From: Aphelenchoides besseyi
Lineage: Eukaryota; Nematoda; Chromadorea; Rhabditida; Aphelenchoididae
Direction of reading: 5' to 3'
DNA: 64,000 nucleotides
Assembly (NCBI GenBank): GCA_024699855.1
Contig: JAMPIQ010000001.1
Span: 16,740,001 to 16,804,000 of the forward strand
The notes under the pieces are model-generated. The model was not told where the DNA came from. It saw only the letters and a list, made by a program, of their open reading frames with translations, and did not search any database. Positions 38,693-50,582 of this stretch are shown here, one piece after another (position 1 is the first letter of the stretch; each line of letters starts with the position of its first letter). Both the position numbers and the translations under genes were made by a program.

Positions 38693-41600
38693 TTATGCAA
38701 CAATTCCCGTAATACTTTCGATCCACGGCAAGTAGGGTGTTATCATTGTGTTTATGCCCGGCTTTGATTCTTGAGCACAACCATCTGGAAAATGAATGAA
38801 AGATTTATGAAGTCATACCAACCTCCCCAACTGATTATTCCGGCCAAGTAGAAGATACCTGAAGCGCGATATTGAGTGATCGGTACCTGTAGGAAACTGA
38901 CCATCGAATTCGCAGGCAAACGGTCCGCCCGAATCGCCTTGACACGCATCGACACCACCGCTCAAGTAGCCGGCACAAAACGACGTTCGACTAACTGCCG
39001 AGTAAACTTTCGACGCGTTTCGACAAACTTCAGTCTCCAAAATCGGCATTGCAGCTGCTTGGAGTTTCCGCGGATAACCTTAAACATTGCGGTTTACGAT
39101 TTCTTGACTTCCTGTTACTCACTTGTTCCATTGAAACCAAAACCGCTGACTAAACAAACTTGACCGGCTCGATATCTGAATCCTCGCGGAACCAAACAAA
39201 TCGGCTGTGATGCTTCGTTGAAACGAATCTCTTGAAGGGACGATAGCTCAAGAATCACGATGTCGTGTTGAAAGAGATCTAAAGTCATGAGAATCATTAA
39301 AGTTATGAGAACATTTGTAACCTTCGTATTTCGGATAAAAATGAATGGCAGTTAAGTTAAACGTCTGTTCGGTTCCCTCCACTTTCTCTCGATCCCAATC
39401 ACCAGTGACTACGTAGAAGTTTTGTGGGTTCTTCTCTTTTCTATAACACTCCGAATTAGCTGTTGATCAAGAAGCCACCCACTCAAAACAATGTGCTGCG
39501 CTCAACAGGAAACGAGAACTGAAAATCACTGCACCACAATGATGAGAATCGTCGTGTCGAAAACGAAGTGAAGCGGTCCACGGAAATGAAGATTGAAGTG
39601 TGTCGAAGCCACCGACAACTCGAGCAACTCGACGACGAATTTTGGCGAATCGACGTCCACAGAGCGCTGAAATAAGTTGTCGAATTGAACGTAGTGACGA
39701 ACTCACGTTGCTCTTCATCTTCACAGCGCAAATTCAAAATCCCACGTTGACAGCTTTGAATTCGTAACGGTCGACATTCTTCAAATCCACGACATCGAAC
39801 TATCCACGTGATTGAAGTGGGAGTTTGTTCGGAAATTGGAAGTATACGACCGGAACCGCTAAACAACCATTTCAGCTAAAGTCACTTGTTGTCATTCACT
39901 TGCCCACGACCCAATTTGCTACACAGAAGATCTGCTTGTTCTCCATTTTCGATTCCATCAGCACAAACATCAGTCCACGCGTTTTGGAATTGAATTTGAA
40001 GCCGTCCTTCGGCTGGTGTTTTTGTTGAAGCGCCAAGTGACTCCAGGTTTGCATTCAACATGCGATTATCTGCATCTGTTGCGTTCACCGCCGCCTCAAC
40101 GTCTTCGGCTTCTCCACCGTCCCACAGTCGCCAAGCCAAATCGCCACAACCGATCTCGTCAGTTGCATCGGCACATTGAATTGAACCATCGCATACTCTC
40201 CACGAGTCTATGCATTGGCCACTCGTACGACAAGCGAACTGGTTCTTCTGACAATCGGAACAGCGCAAAAGACGACGACAAGAATTGACGATGTCGGGAA
40301 TCGTGCAGTTGGATTCCCGTAAACAACTCAACGACCACGTGGATTCAACTGTCGAGTTGACAGTCGAGTTGTGAAGTGGAAATAGTGGAGGTCTAAAAAC
40401 ACCGTTAATTGTCTTCCTTCACCCATTACCCGAAACCAAAATGTTTACATGTCCGACCAACATCATCTTCGGCTATTCGATGAACACAAACCGGAGCTTT
40501 GCGATCACTTTTCTCGATTTCTACGATTTGAGTCAAAAGATCTTTTGTGGCCATTAAATCGTCTGAAAACGACTGATAGAACAGAAAGAATCTTTGGTTT
40601 ACGTTCACTGAACTTTCGTCGATAATAAAAGGAATCAACGCGTTCGAACAAAACCGCCGGATTGTTGGTACTTTGACTTAACAAACACAACTCTTTGGCA
40701 GGTTCGTAGCTGAACGATTCGCAACGAAAATCGGCGTTTTCGATGCAACGTTTTGCGCACTGCAATTCGGAATCTTATTCACTTCTTTTCGACTTACTCC
40801 TTGGACGTGAGGCACAAAACGCCAAACCACACTGACTTCGGAGATCAACTTGAAGTTTCCAGCGGAATCGAAGTTTTGAAGGAAATCGGCTGAAATTGAA
40901 TGGTGAAATGGAAACTCGTGAACATCACGTACGGCATCCAATCTCGTCGAAACCGTTTTGACAATCCAGATCGTAGTCGCAGAAGAATTCGTTGGCAACA
41001 CACTGATTGGAAGTCCCGCATTGCTGTTCGTCTTCATTGCATTCTGAACGAAAAAAATTTGTTGAGAATTAGAAGTAAGATTACTTTTCGGTTGATCACT
41101 ACGTCCAACGTTTTCCAGTTTTTGAATTTCAGTTTGACAGAACGGAACATCGCATTCTTGAAACTTCGACTCCGAGACCATGCACCAGGGTTGTGAGCGA
41201 GTTAGGGCCGGATTGCGACAGAAGTTGTGTGACCATTGACGTTGAAGTGGACTAAACAATCCGTTGCGTAAAACAACCGGGTCAGTCCATTGAAGACAAT
41301 TAGCACCTTGAAAACACAAGCTCTTGAAGCAAAAATGAAAACTTACCGGAAATCGTTTGATTGACTTGACCGTCGTAGAAACCGTTGGATAGGATACAGT
41401 TTTTGGCCAAATTGATTTCACATAACGGAATATAGGCAGATTCACTGCAATCAACCGACAAGAGAGTTCGATTTGGCAACAAAGCAGCACAACGTCCGAG
41501 GTTTCCGATAGGTGATTGAGTTAAGTGGACTTGATCGGACCAACGCCATTGATTGCGAGCTCTGACGGCTGAGGTAAGTAGCGGAAACTTTTTAAGATCT

Positions 41601-42354
41601 AAACTCTCACTATTAGTAGTTATTTCGAGACTTACGATCCGGAATGGTTGAAATCAACTTCGTCAAAACATCTCGACTTTGTTTCCACGTAAACGATGAA
41701 AAAGAAACCAAATTGGCATCGGGATGAATCGAATGGCAAATTGCCGTAGAGTCGTCGAAATTGAGCAAATTCACTCGATCACCATCGGGTTTCCACTCAT
41801 CGGGAACTCCAACACATTTGCCGTTATTCGGCAAATGAAACCAATTGATCGGACATTTCGGCAACGAAGTTGACTTTGTGGTCGTCGTTTCCTCTCTCGT
41901 GAAACACTCGATCTCCATTGCAGCCGAACAAACGATTGTCAAATCGGTGGTTACGGGTGGACAGTGGCCGGTCAATGCGGAAGAACATTGTAATTCAACG
42001 GCTATCGGCAAATCCAAGTAAACACGAGAAGCGGTTTTCAATTTCGCTCTAAACCTCAATCTCATGAGTAAACATCGGGAATCTTACGGCTTTCCAGTCG
42101 TTTGTCTGCAGATTTCAATTCCAACGTCAACACGAAACGAATCGGCACATAGCGTCCAAAATCGTTTTTGATGTTCGATGAGAACCGTTGAGTTGCGAAG
42201 TCTGAACGAATATGGAAAGATCGTTCGAACAAACTCACTTAAATTTCGGCCAATCGACTATCGAAAGTGTGTCATCACTATTGTCCTCTTCATCGGTCAA
42301 CAACTTGGCTTCGATTAGGATGAAGGAGAGATGTAGAAGATGAAGCAAACGCAT
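38693..42354 (-). CDS. Multidomain trypsin-like serine protease, SVH-1/HGF/plasminogen-like
   Basis: A secreted mosaic protease. ATG 42354 opens a signal peptide ([16 protein letters not shown]). In order: a C-type-lectin-like region ([25 protein letters not shown]), a kringle ([33 protein letters not shown]), an LDLR class A repeat ([20 protein letters not shown]), a PAN/apple-like module ([19 protein letters not shown]), SRCR-like sequence ([20 protein letters not shown]), a second LDLa ([20 protein letters not shown]), a second SRCR-like part ([18 protein letters not shown]), and a trypsin domain cut at ARVVGG. The triad is intact (SAAHC, HDIVIL, GDSGGP), with the Asp six before Ser that gives trypsin-like specificity. 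C. elegans SVH-1, the ligand of a Met-like kinase in axon regeneration, is the nearest organisation I know; orthology is inferred. The C-terminal exon ends at 38693. Confidence 0.85.
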
Positions 42355-43770
42355 AAAAACTGTCGTTCCAATGGACAGTTCATTCGATGGCACGTAACAC
42401 GAGAGTTGCGAAAACACGTGAACTTTTGGCTGCGCAAGTCAAGTGGTCGAAGCGAACGGCTTCTTTTTGTCGTCTCAATTACAAGCAACGAAAGGGAGAA
42501 CAATGAAAGTCGGTCAAATGAATTTCAAATTTTGTTTTGAGTGGATTTTTTTGTCGCGCAGTGAAAAATAACGAGAAGGTGCGTGGAAGTGGAAGAATTC
42601 GAATTGCTCACCAGCGAGATTTTTACGCAAACTTTTCGATGAGAAGAACAAAAGGACGAGCCATTAGCTCTTTACGATTGCGGTTCATTGTACGAGTTTG
42701 TTGGGGGGAAACTATCGAAGGAGTTACAATAGCAATTCAAAACAGTCAACCTAATGGTTTGTTCAAGTTCTTGAAGTAAAATGCTTTGACGTCATATTGA
42801 AACTGATTGTCAGGAGCACATGTTTATTGCATGGAAATGACAGTAGACCAAAATCTGGACGGTCATCTTCGAAGACGATCGTTGAAGCAACAAATTTAAG
42901 AGAAGCAACTGATCATTCGTGGTTCAATCATTTAAACGACGTTGGTCAAAATGCTGATTGTCGTCAGGTTGATTGAAGAAATAAACTACTTTACTGACTA
43001 GTTCGCGTTAAGCTTATTGAAAGCGAAAGTTACTCTTCGAATCTTGTGGCTTATTGTTGACTATAGAAAACGGTTATAAGTTTTTTGGTCAACCTACAAT
43101 TGAAGTTATTCAATACCGATCGTTATGCAAATGTCATATTTCAATTAAAAGTATTTGCGCTGAAGAAAAATGTTACGAGGAGTCTGTTCACTTCAATTGT
43201 TTGACAATCAAAGTTTTTTGATTCAAGCTTTTGTTGCTTTGGTTTGTTAGCAGAAAACAACGCTTTAAATCTCCAAAGACAATAAAAAGATGAGAACAAA
43301 AGTTTTCTTGGATGGAAGGGTTTACGAGATACTCAATACAATGTCATAATTAAGACCCAATCAATTGTGTTCGGGCCTTAAAATGATGTCCCAAAACCAT
43401 CTCCCTTCCATCCCGGGTTATGTGGCATGTCGCCACAACGTCGAATGGCCCCGGTGTGCCGTTTAGCTAGGTTTTCAGGTTGTTTTGTTTTATTATTAGT
43501 CCTTAATAAGCTTTTGTTGTTGTTCCTCATTGGCAAGCGGACCGAACAGCGTGATTGCGAAGCTTTTTGAGTTTAAAGCGCTCGACATAACTGCTTCTTA
43601 TCAATGTTGTTGTTCAGTCATGTTTCGAGAATCCTTAGAATACCTTTTTCTTCGGCATCTTTAGTTTCATTTCGAAAAGGTAAAATCTGTACGGCTATTT
43701 GAATGCAAACACCCTCTAGACTAATTAGTCAAAATAACTTCTAAGCGATTTGATTTCAGATTGCAATACT
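42355..43770. other. Divergent upstream regions, no gene seen
   Basis: Lies between the protease start and the propeller-like gene start. The first 180 bp could include the protease 5-prime UTR. An acceptor (GATTTCAG, ending 43760) precedes ATG 43771. No exon found in between. Confidence 0.4.
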
Positions 43771-45168
43771 ATGAACCAACAAGCTGCACTTCAAACGCGA
43801 GCAATCTTGTTGGAGAAGTTCAAAGGTGGAGTCAAGGATGTGAACTTAGCACTAGAGGACGTCGAATTGGAATTAGGCCCCAATCTTATAACGTACGATT
43901 CGGCTGCGCAGCTTTTCCAGAAATTCAAAAATGGCGATGAAGACATCAGTGATGGGGCTTCTGATCATGAAAGTCAAATGCTCCGAAATGGAACGTTTCT
44001 GAACACCAAACGAGCACTGTGCTGTGAATTACCTCTTCCTGAACATGCCACTTCGACTCCAATATTTGGAACTGATGGACGATATCAAATCTACAGTTCA
44101 ACAAATCCCGACGTCAATGTATTAGTAGACACTTTCCATGGAATCAAAAAGTAAGTCAAACGAGTTTTCCAACATCTTCAAAATTTCTAGGAAACTTCAA
44201 GTCAACTGGAAATCTGCGGTGATCGATGTGTTTGGAAAAAAGATGCTCAGATACGTGATGTTTTGTTCCAAAAATTTGCTTGCAATCCACCACGTTGATG
44301 AAACAAATGTGTTAGGAACAGTGCGAATGTATGCTGATCGAGATATCATAAGCCTGATGTTCCGAGGCAAAATGGATTACCAAAACGCAACGTTGGATAT
44401 CGAGAAGCTGGTCAATCACGTTTACGACTTTGAACAATGCATCTTCACCGATTCAATCACGAATCAATTATTGATGCTCATTTATAATAAACACGGTTGG
44501 AAACCAGATACAAAATTCGCTGAAATCGACTTCAGCGATGGAAATGTGGCTTTCAAGAATGACATCATCTTACCGTATATCCTCACGTTTCCGATTCTTC
44601 GTGACGGAAAACTTTTTGGGTTCTTAGATACAGAACGCAGAACAAACTTTGAAAACCTTGTGGAAATTTCGTTAGCCGATGCAACAAAAAAAGAGTTTGA
44701 AGTTACACTGGAAAACGGACTGGACCTCGACATTGATCAGGTTAGTCTCTATGCTCACGGAATTTATAATATTGTTTTAGTTTAATCCGTATCTGTGGAT
44801 AGATAACAAACTGTTGGTAGCCTCGGAAATGAATGGTTCAGAGATTTACGAATTCGATCTCACTAATCGGAAATGGACAAAGTCGACAATACAAGTCGAA
44901 GGTACGGTGCGGTCAATGTCAATTGCTGACAACGTTCTGATTGTTCACGCATTCCAAACCCCAAAATTGACACAACAGTTTTATCGCTTCCCATTCGGGT
45001 AAGTTTCCCTACAAGTTCTATCTTAAGTTTGATTTTAGGGGCAAAGAATCGCCGGAAATTGAAACGTGGTTAAAGATCCGTAGACGTGTTCTTTTCCATC
45101 CGAACATTCCATCTCGACCGTCGTGGGCTGGAGATACAGAAGAAACGCTAAATGAAGACGAGGAATGA
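43771..45168 (+). CDS. Unrecognised protein with beta-propeller-like repeats
   Basis: ATG 43771 opens MNQQAALQTRAILLEKFKGG, eleven bases after a TTTCAG acceptor. Four exons, with introns at about 44152-44190, 44740-44781 and 45000-45039, all in phase. The N-terminal part is acidic and helical. From about residue 130 the protein shows repeated strand patterns of 45 to 50 residues (hydrophobic strand, charged turn, IYEFDLTNRKW-like strand), as in kelch or WD-type propellers, but without their diagnostic residues. It ends TLNEDEE at 45168, and AATAAA lies near 45220. Decayed relatives lie at the left end of the window. No known family recognised; probably cytosolic since no signal or membrane segment is seen. 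Confidence 0.7.
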
Positions 45169-45338
45169 TCAACGATACTTATATTGTAAACAATCTTACA
45201 TGCTCATTTTGGCAAGCAATAAAACATGTTATACGATTGAGCCTCTAATTCCAAAGGAATGTTGAATCGACTATTCAAGTAAAAGCAAAACTTTTCGAGA
45301 AGTAGACCAAAATCTTTCAGTTGTTCGAATTCCAACGT

Positions 45339-45963
45339 CTATTGAATGAAGGGTTTTGGATCTCCACGAATTCCGGGCTCAAACTTTGCGCCATCGAAAA
45401 TGTCAGTAAGCATTAGAGAACACACTGCATTCACTGAAATACACACTGGTGGTTAATGACTGTCTTTGTGTATTCACCTCATTCCCAAAGAACTTCCAAT
45501 CAAATCTGGTGCAACAAGCTCCAAAAAGAGATCAAGCGAAACCAAGTCGCCATTCTTCTCATGAAAAGCAATTTGACCGTCGTCTCTTTGATTTACATAC
45601 CGTTGGGACACTGAATCTTTGACATACCACTTAACGGCGTGTTCAATAACATAAACTTTGACTGACGTTCACGCCACGAATTCGATTCATTTTCCGCACC
45701 ATCAACTTTTGGCCAAACAATTTAGATTCTTTTCGACGAGAAAAGATTTGAACGTGAGCAGCTTGTTCAGTATTGAACTAAACAGTTTTCATTATCGCTA
45801 TTTTAGTTTCACTTACCATCAAAACCCGAACATTCTTCATAGGAGACGAGTAAACGGATCGCGAATCTTCAGCGAACACTTTCGGTTTTTCATTTGGAAA
45901 CTCGTGAATCATATCGGCAATGAACTGAATACGAGACTGAGGACTAAGTTGGATCGGCATCAT
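45339..45963 (-). CDS. Unrecognised small protein, probable frame disruption
   Basis: Exon 1 from ATG 45963 (MMPIQLSPQSRIQFIADMI) ends in phase at a GTAAGT donor. Exon 2 follows after CTGTTTAG (FNTEQAAHVQIFSRRKES). A convincing block KVYVIEHAVKWYVKDSVSQR and HEKNGDLVSLDLFLELVAPD then runs in the next frame, and after a GTGAAT intron the end reads MLTDIFDGAKFEPGIRGD with TAG at 45339. Joining these blocks requires a shift of frame going into the middle block and another coming out. This may be an error in the sequence, a small unusual intron, or a pseudogene. No family recognised. Confidence 0.45.
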
Positions 45964-46251
45964 CTCCTTTTCTAACTCTCAAGCTGGATGGACGAGAGAC
46001 GACATCTGCAGCTTCGAAACAAAAAGCGAAAGTTTCGTTAACGAAAAAGACTGCATCCCGAGGGCGTTAAGTTTTCCTGTGAGTCAAATGGAACGCCGCA
46101 AAAGAAGTCGACTGACTCATCTGCTTCACAATTGAAATGACTGATAATCGCAGTTTCAGTTAAGACTGCTGACGTGAACTACAACCAAGTGACTAACAAA
46201 GACAACGATTTCACGGTTCATTCCAGCCTCCATAAGTCAACAAAAAACAAA

Positions 46252-47205
46252 TTACTTGCGAACTGCACGAAGATTCTTGCCCTCGTTGTCACTTGCAATC
46301 ACGTGCTCTCCGACCTTGTCGACGATTTGGACTTTGCGTTGACCGGATGATCGTCCGAGAATCGACTTCGCCGGCGGCTGAAAGTCGAAATGAAGTGAAG
46401 AGGACTCGAAAACTCACCGGTTTCGCCTTCAACTTTGCACGTTCCTTGGCCGCAATGTCGCGAACGTCCGAATTCATCGCCACCGATGGAGGTTGTTGCG
46501 GATTGGCGGCCAACGCGGTCTGAGTCCAGTGCTTGGCCTCCATGGACTCCGGACGCTCGATGACCATGCTCGCAAAGTGCTGAGTTTGCAACGCCTTCAA
46601 GAGCATCTCACGAGCCACGTCCTTGTCCGTGACCGGTTTGCCGTCAACGTCGATGATGTGATCGCCGACTTTGAGTTGAGCCGCCGCCAACGTTCCCGGA
46701 TCACAACGCGACACCAAAACACGATTTTGGAAGTGACGAATTCCGAGTCCCAACTTTGGTCCACCCGACTTCCATTCAATTTTGACGAGCTAAACAAGTG
46801 GTCAAAGTCTGAGGTTCTCGGGACCCACCAAGTACTCGAAACCGTCACGACGTTGAATGAACTTGGCACGATCCGCCGGAATGTGAACCTTTGCCTCCAA
46901 CTCCTCGGCACGCTTCTCATCCCGAATGATATGCAAAATGGCGACTGGTGGTGCGTAACGAAGCAGATTGAAGAAGTGGTTTTTATCTTCGACCTTCGTG
47001 TTGTTGAGCATGAGCACTTGGTCACCCATCTGAAATCGTCGTATCCGTGAACTCGACGACCTCGACTCACCTTCAATTTGCCATCAGCAACTGTGCCGGG
47101 TTGAACTTTCGTAATGACGAGTTTTTCGTTCGGCGTTGCACCCAACGGTTCGCCTTCTTCCATCGGGATCTCCACGATCATTTGTCCAGCGTTCGTCGAT
47201 GTCAT
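46252..47205 (-). CDS. Protein with two PDZ domains
   Basis: A scaffold-type cytosolic protein that would bind C-terminal peptides. ATG 47205 opens [23 protein letters not shown] 1 reads [34 protein letters not shown]. After a 42-nt intron (GTGGGT to TTGTTTAG, about 46793-46834) comes [20 protein letters not shown] and PDZ 2 ([30 protein letters not shown]). The carboxylate-binding loops are LGATP and LGLGI rather than the usual GLGF. The C-terminus is basic and ends AVRK at TAA 46252-46254. Introns are short and in phase. Several PDZ-only nematode proteins look like this; I cannot pick an orthologue. Confidence 0.85.
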
Positions 47206-47825
47206 TGCAACGGTGGATCAAGAGCAGAAAGTGAGAGCAGAGAGTAGAGTTCGGGGCACTGAAGCGGCAACTCTCGTCGTTGTTTTGCTTTTATACTTCT
47301 CGCTTATGCTAATTGTCGGATCTTAAAAACTGAAACGGAAAGTGAAGACATTGGTCTTCAATGCATCTACATCGGGAATCGGAGTTCAACGCTCTGAAGG
47401 ACCCGATAGACAACTAGACATTCAGATTCTTGTACAACAACCATTTGAATAGCAGTCCATTTTTTTGAAAGAAAATTCACAGTGTGAATGACTGATGGAA
47501 ATCGATCTGTAGATTCTTTTCTGCAAGAACGAGATGTCACCAGAAGCCACACAATTTCTACCTTCAGAAACAGCTTTCAGTGAAGATCAAGAACTTGGGT
47601 TTCCTGTGGTTGTCAGATTCTTATGATTGTTTCTAAAGATCAGTGTCGTTCTTTGCCAATCCCCTTATCACCAAATATATTGGTTGGATAAATCGTATTC
47701 TATGGGCATGATCAGTTTAACTGTAGAATTAGCCTGCTGTCGACGAACTCAAATGTACTTTCTGGAATAGAGTTCTGCGAACAAGTCACTTGAATGACAG
47801 TGACTGGAAGTTAAAATTGAAGATT
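47206..47825. other. No gene seen
   Basis: Upstream flank of the PDZ gene and of the duplicated unit. Weak similarity to 53320-53380 (TTCTGCGAACAAGTC against TTCTGCAAGCAAGTC) suggests the duplication once extended further left. Confidence 0.35.
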
Positions 47826-48029
47826 AGAACACGAAAAGTTGCACTCAAAGAATGTGATAGCGGAGACTTTGTAGTTGTCCGTTGATTTGAAGTTACAGTG
47901 ACTGTCAGTCCCAGCCAATGTTTCGATAGTCAAAGTCCTCCAGAATTAGTGATGCGACCAAATTTGCAAGAATTAGCGATTCAGATCAATTTGCATTAGA
48001 AATTGGTGACTCACAACAAAGTCGGAGAG

Positions 48030-48036
48030 TATAAAG
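48030..48036 (+). promoter_or_regulatory. TATA box of duplicated gene, copy 1
   Basis: TATAAAG lies 108 nt before the ATG at 48138, in the flank that is conserved between both copies at the same distance. Confidence 0.55.
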
Positions 48037-48137
48037 GGCACGCAATATGAACCGAAAGGTTGCTCGATTGGGTCTTACATCTCTGCTCCTACACTCCGCA
48101 TTTGCTGTCGATCTCCGTGCGTTCATCCGTGCATTCG

Positions 48138-49106
48138 ATGGACATCCACCGCTTTTGGATGGTCGGCATTGCCTTCGTGGCAATGTCGATGTTCGGCTTG
48201 GTCCATGCTGGATTCAGCTTTCAAGACGAGCATCCGTGAGTTTTGTGGGCCGCTCTTTTGCTGATTGTTTTTCCTCGCAGAGTCTACACTGCCGATGGTA
48301 CAGCAGGTACAGCGACTTTGGAATTGACGGAAGACAAGGTGAAGTTCACTATTGAGAAACAAGGCGCGGATACTGGCAACAAGTGAGTCAACGGGAACGT
48401 GGCAAGTGGACAATTGTTCCATTTTCAGGATGGAAATGACTCTTGGCGGTTGCAAGTTTGATGTCGGTTACGTGGAAAATGGTGGTGGTCAAGTGGCCTT
48501 TGGTGGTGAGTTAAAGAACGAAAACAAGTTACATTTGTTTTTCAGGTGGATCTTCGGTTTCCCTGGAATCTTCAGTCACGGCAAGTGCAACGAGCTCGGC
48601 TGTTTCTTACGGTGGCCAATCTGGCAAGTGCGAAGGTGCCATCAAATTCGAAAAAGTCGGTGGCAAGTTCAAGACGGATGTCAGCTTCGACTATCCGAAA
48701 ACTGATCATCCACCGCTCAAGTTCACTTTCGTAAGTTTTCGTTTCTTCTCATTTACCTCTTCTGTTCCAGACGAATGCCGAGAAATTCACTGCGAAAGAC
48801 GAGGGATTCAAGATGACCGCTGTACAAATTGCGGTAGTTTGGCACGTCTTCTTTTTTTCTTTCCGTTCTGATTGGTCTTTTTCAGTGCTGAGATTGTTTT
48901 CTTGATTCTTGCCGTTGTCATTGCCTTTGGCATGACATGGTGTTTGTGCTGGTGCGAAGGTAACTTACAATCAATCGTTTGTTTTACGAGTTTTTTCAGG
49001 ATGCTGTTGGAATGATCCAGGGCAATGTTCCATGTGGAACTTGAGAAAGAAGCAGCGCATGAAGGCCCTGGAACTGAACAGAAAACCAGAAAACGAAGAG
49101 CCATGA
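48138..49106 (+). CDS. Type I single-pass membrane protein, duplicated gene copy 1
   Basis: ATG 48138 gives a signal peptide (MVGIAFVAMSMFGLVHAG), then a beta-rich ectodomain (TATLELTEDKVKFTIE; VSLESSVTASATSSAVSYGG), a membrane helix (EIVFLILAVVIAFGMTW), a Cys-rich juxtamembrane run (CLCWCEGCCW) and a short basic tail ending at TGA 49104-49106. Introns are in phase except the one before the helix: in copy 2 it uses the donor ACCG|GTGGAT, which here is changed to ACCGCTGTAC, and no other donor restores the frame. Copy 1 may therefore be a recent pseudogene, or use a form that ends early. The longer ORF from 48047 is a shadow frame. Family unknown. Confidence 0.6.
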
Positions 49107-50076
49107 ACGCCGTCTGTAAACGCTCTTAATCCGACAAAGATGTTTGTTGCGAAAAAATAAATCGTCTTCGCAGTGATTGTGATTTGAGTTTATGAGTGTC
49201 TATTAATGTCCTGTTTATTACAAGCTTCTAAAGTCAATGGTTCTCAAGTTGTGGTCAATGGAAGTTGGACTTTTTCGGACGTTGATGTCTTGGACCATTT
49301 CACCGAAATTTTCGCGATTAATTAGATGATACTGAGATGCCACAAACACGTACAAGCCATCAAGTAATCGTGTGTAGCACTTTCATGGATTGTAAACTCC
49401 AGACGGACATTTGAATTCGTTGAGTACGTGAACAGTGCATTCTCTAGTTACTTCAGCGTCTGATGGATAGACAGAAAATGACGTGAAATTTTATTTGTTA
49501 GTTTGTTGAATCAATCACTACAGCTTCTAACTATGTTATTCTTTCAATCATCGATGCAAACAACGAAGCACAAGTCAAATTAATTAGAATTCTGTTTTGG
49601 TTAACAGGTTTGTCGGTTGGCTACAAGAATCAAGGGATTAAAAGCATTTGAAAAATCTACAGTCCGGTACCGTGTAGATTTGAGTGATCGTACAACCGGC
49701 GAAACGTGAAAGTCAAGTTTTTAATCGTGGTTGTTTCTCAAAATTGAAATTGAGTCTCCTACAAACAGTCGTGCGATTTGTAGTATCCATAACGTTGACG
49801 TTTTGAAATCTGTTTGGAAAAGTGTTAGATCGAACATTAGCTCAAGGATTGACAGTCGATCTTATCTGACTGATCGACGTTTTCAGCAATTCATTGAGTG
49901 CGAGCTCTCGAGCAGGACATTGGAAGTTGCCGTAGTGTTGGTCTGCCGATTTTCATTGTCCTGCTGACGCCGTTAAACACCTCTTCCTCACTACCTGCCG
50001 GCAATTACGAGGTTCAAATAAGCGTCGATTTTCCTGCGTTTGCAAACTAAAAATTGATTTAACTTCTTGATTCGCG
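49107..50076. other. No gene seen
   Basis: 3-prime flank of copy 1 with AATAAA near 49157, then sequence without supported exons. Confidence 0.4.
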
Positions 50077-50277
50077 ATGAAACTTATTCGTCTACAACAA
50101 CTCATTGACAAGCTCTACGACTTTTATTCGAATCGACCAAGAGCTACGATTCTAATTGGACTTTCACTCGGGTTGAGTTTTGGAATCTTCGTAAATTTCT
50201 ATTTGATCTCGGCGTTTGTACCAATGGCCAAAGGCGAGTGCGCTTTTTCTCAGTTTCGAATACCAATTTTCAATTAA
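50077..50277 (+). CDS. Short membrane-anchored ORF
   Basis: A 66-codon ORF from ATG 50077. A basic N-terminus (DFYSNRPRATI) precedes one hydrophobic helix (LIGLSLGLSFGIFVNFYLIS), the layout of a type II anchor such as that of Golgi glycosyltransferases, but no catalytic exon follows. It may be the first exon of an undetected gene, a remnant, or a micro-protein. No splice donor was settled. Confidence 0.35.
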   Translation: MKLIRLQQLIDKLYDFYSNRPRATILIGLSLGLSFGIFVNFYLISAFVPMAKGECAFSQFRIPIFN

Positions 50278-50582
50278 TTGCAATAAGGGATGATTGTTTT
50301 TGTTCGAAACTGACGTTCCGCCAAACATTAGATTTAAGTCTGATGCGTTGATTACGGTGATTCGAAAGCTCTGAGTTCACGCTTTGGTCTTTTGAAATCA
50401 CTGTCACTCTAATCGACGGGCTTCTGAGGTGTCTAAAAGGCCTAATGTTAATCAGCAAAAAAAGGCAACGAAAATTCTTCGTCATCTGAAACGTGCGATT
50501 AATCAGCATTCTTACGAAACATTTTGAACTTTGTATTGCCACCAATATTGCTGTCACGTCAACGTTATTCGTCGACAAACCG

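Larger units (their letters stand above)
47826..49110. repeat. Left copy of a segmental duplication
   Basis: About 1.2 to 1.3 kb that matches 53379 onward: some 300 bp of nearly identical 5-prime flank followed by a complete gene. The copies are direct repeats about 5.55 kb apart. Identity is very high in the flank, first exon and third exon region and much lower in exon 2 and the 3-prime end. Confidence 0.9.

Noticed and set aside
48047..48355. Long ORF beginning MNRKVARLG at the start of both duplicated units (also 53604)
   Set aside because: It is a shadow frame over the conserved flank and exon 1; the frame from ATG 48138 and 53695 gives a signal peptide and joins in phase to all later exons.
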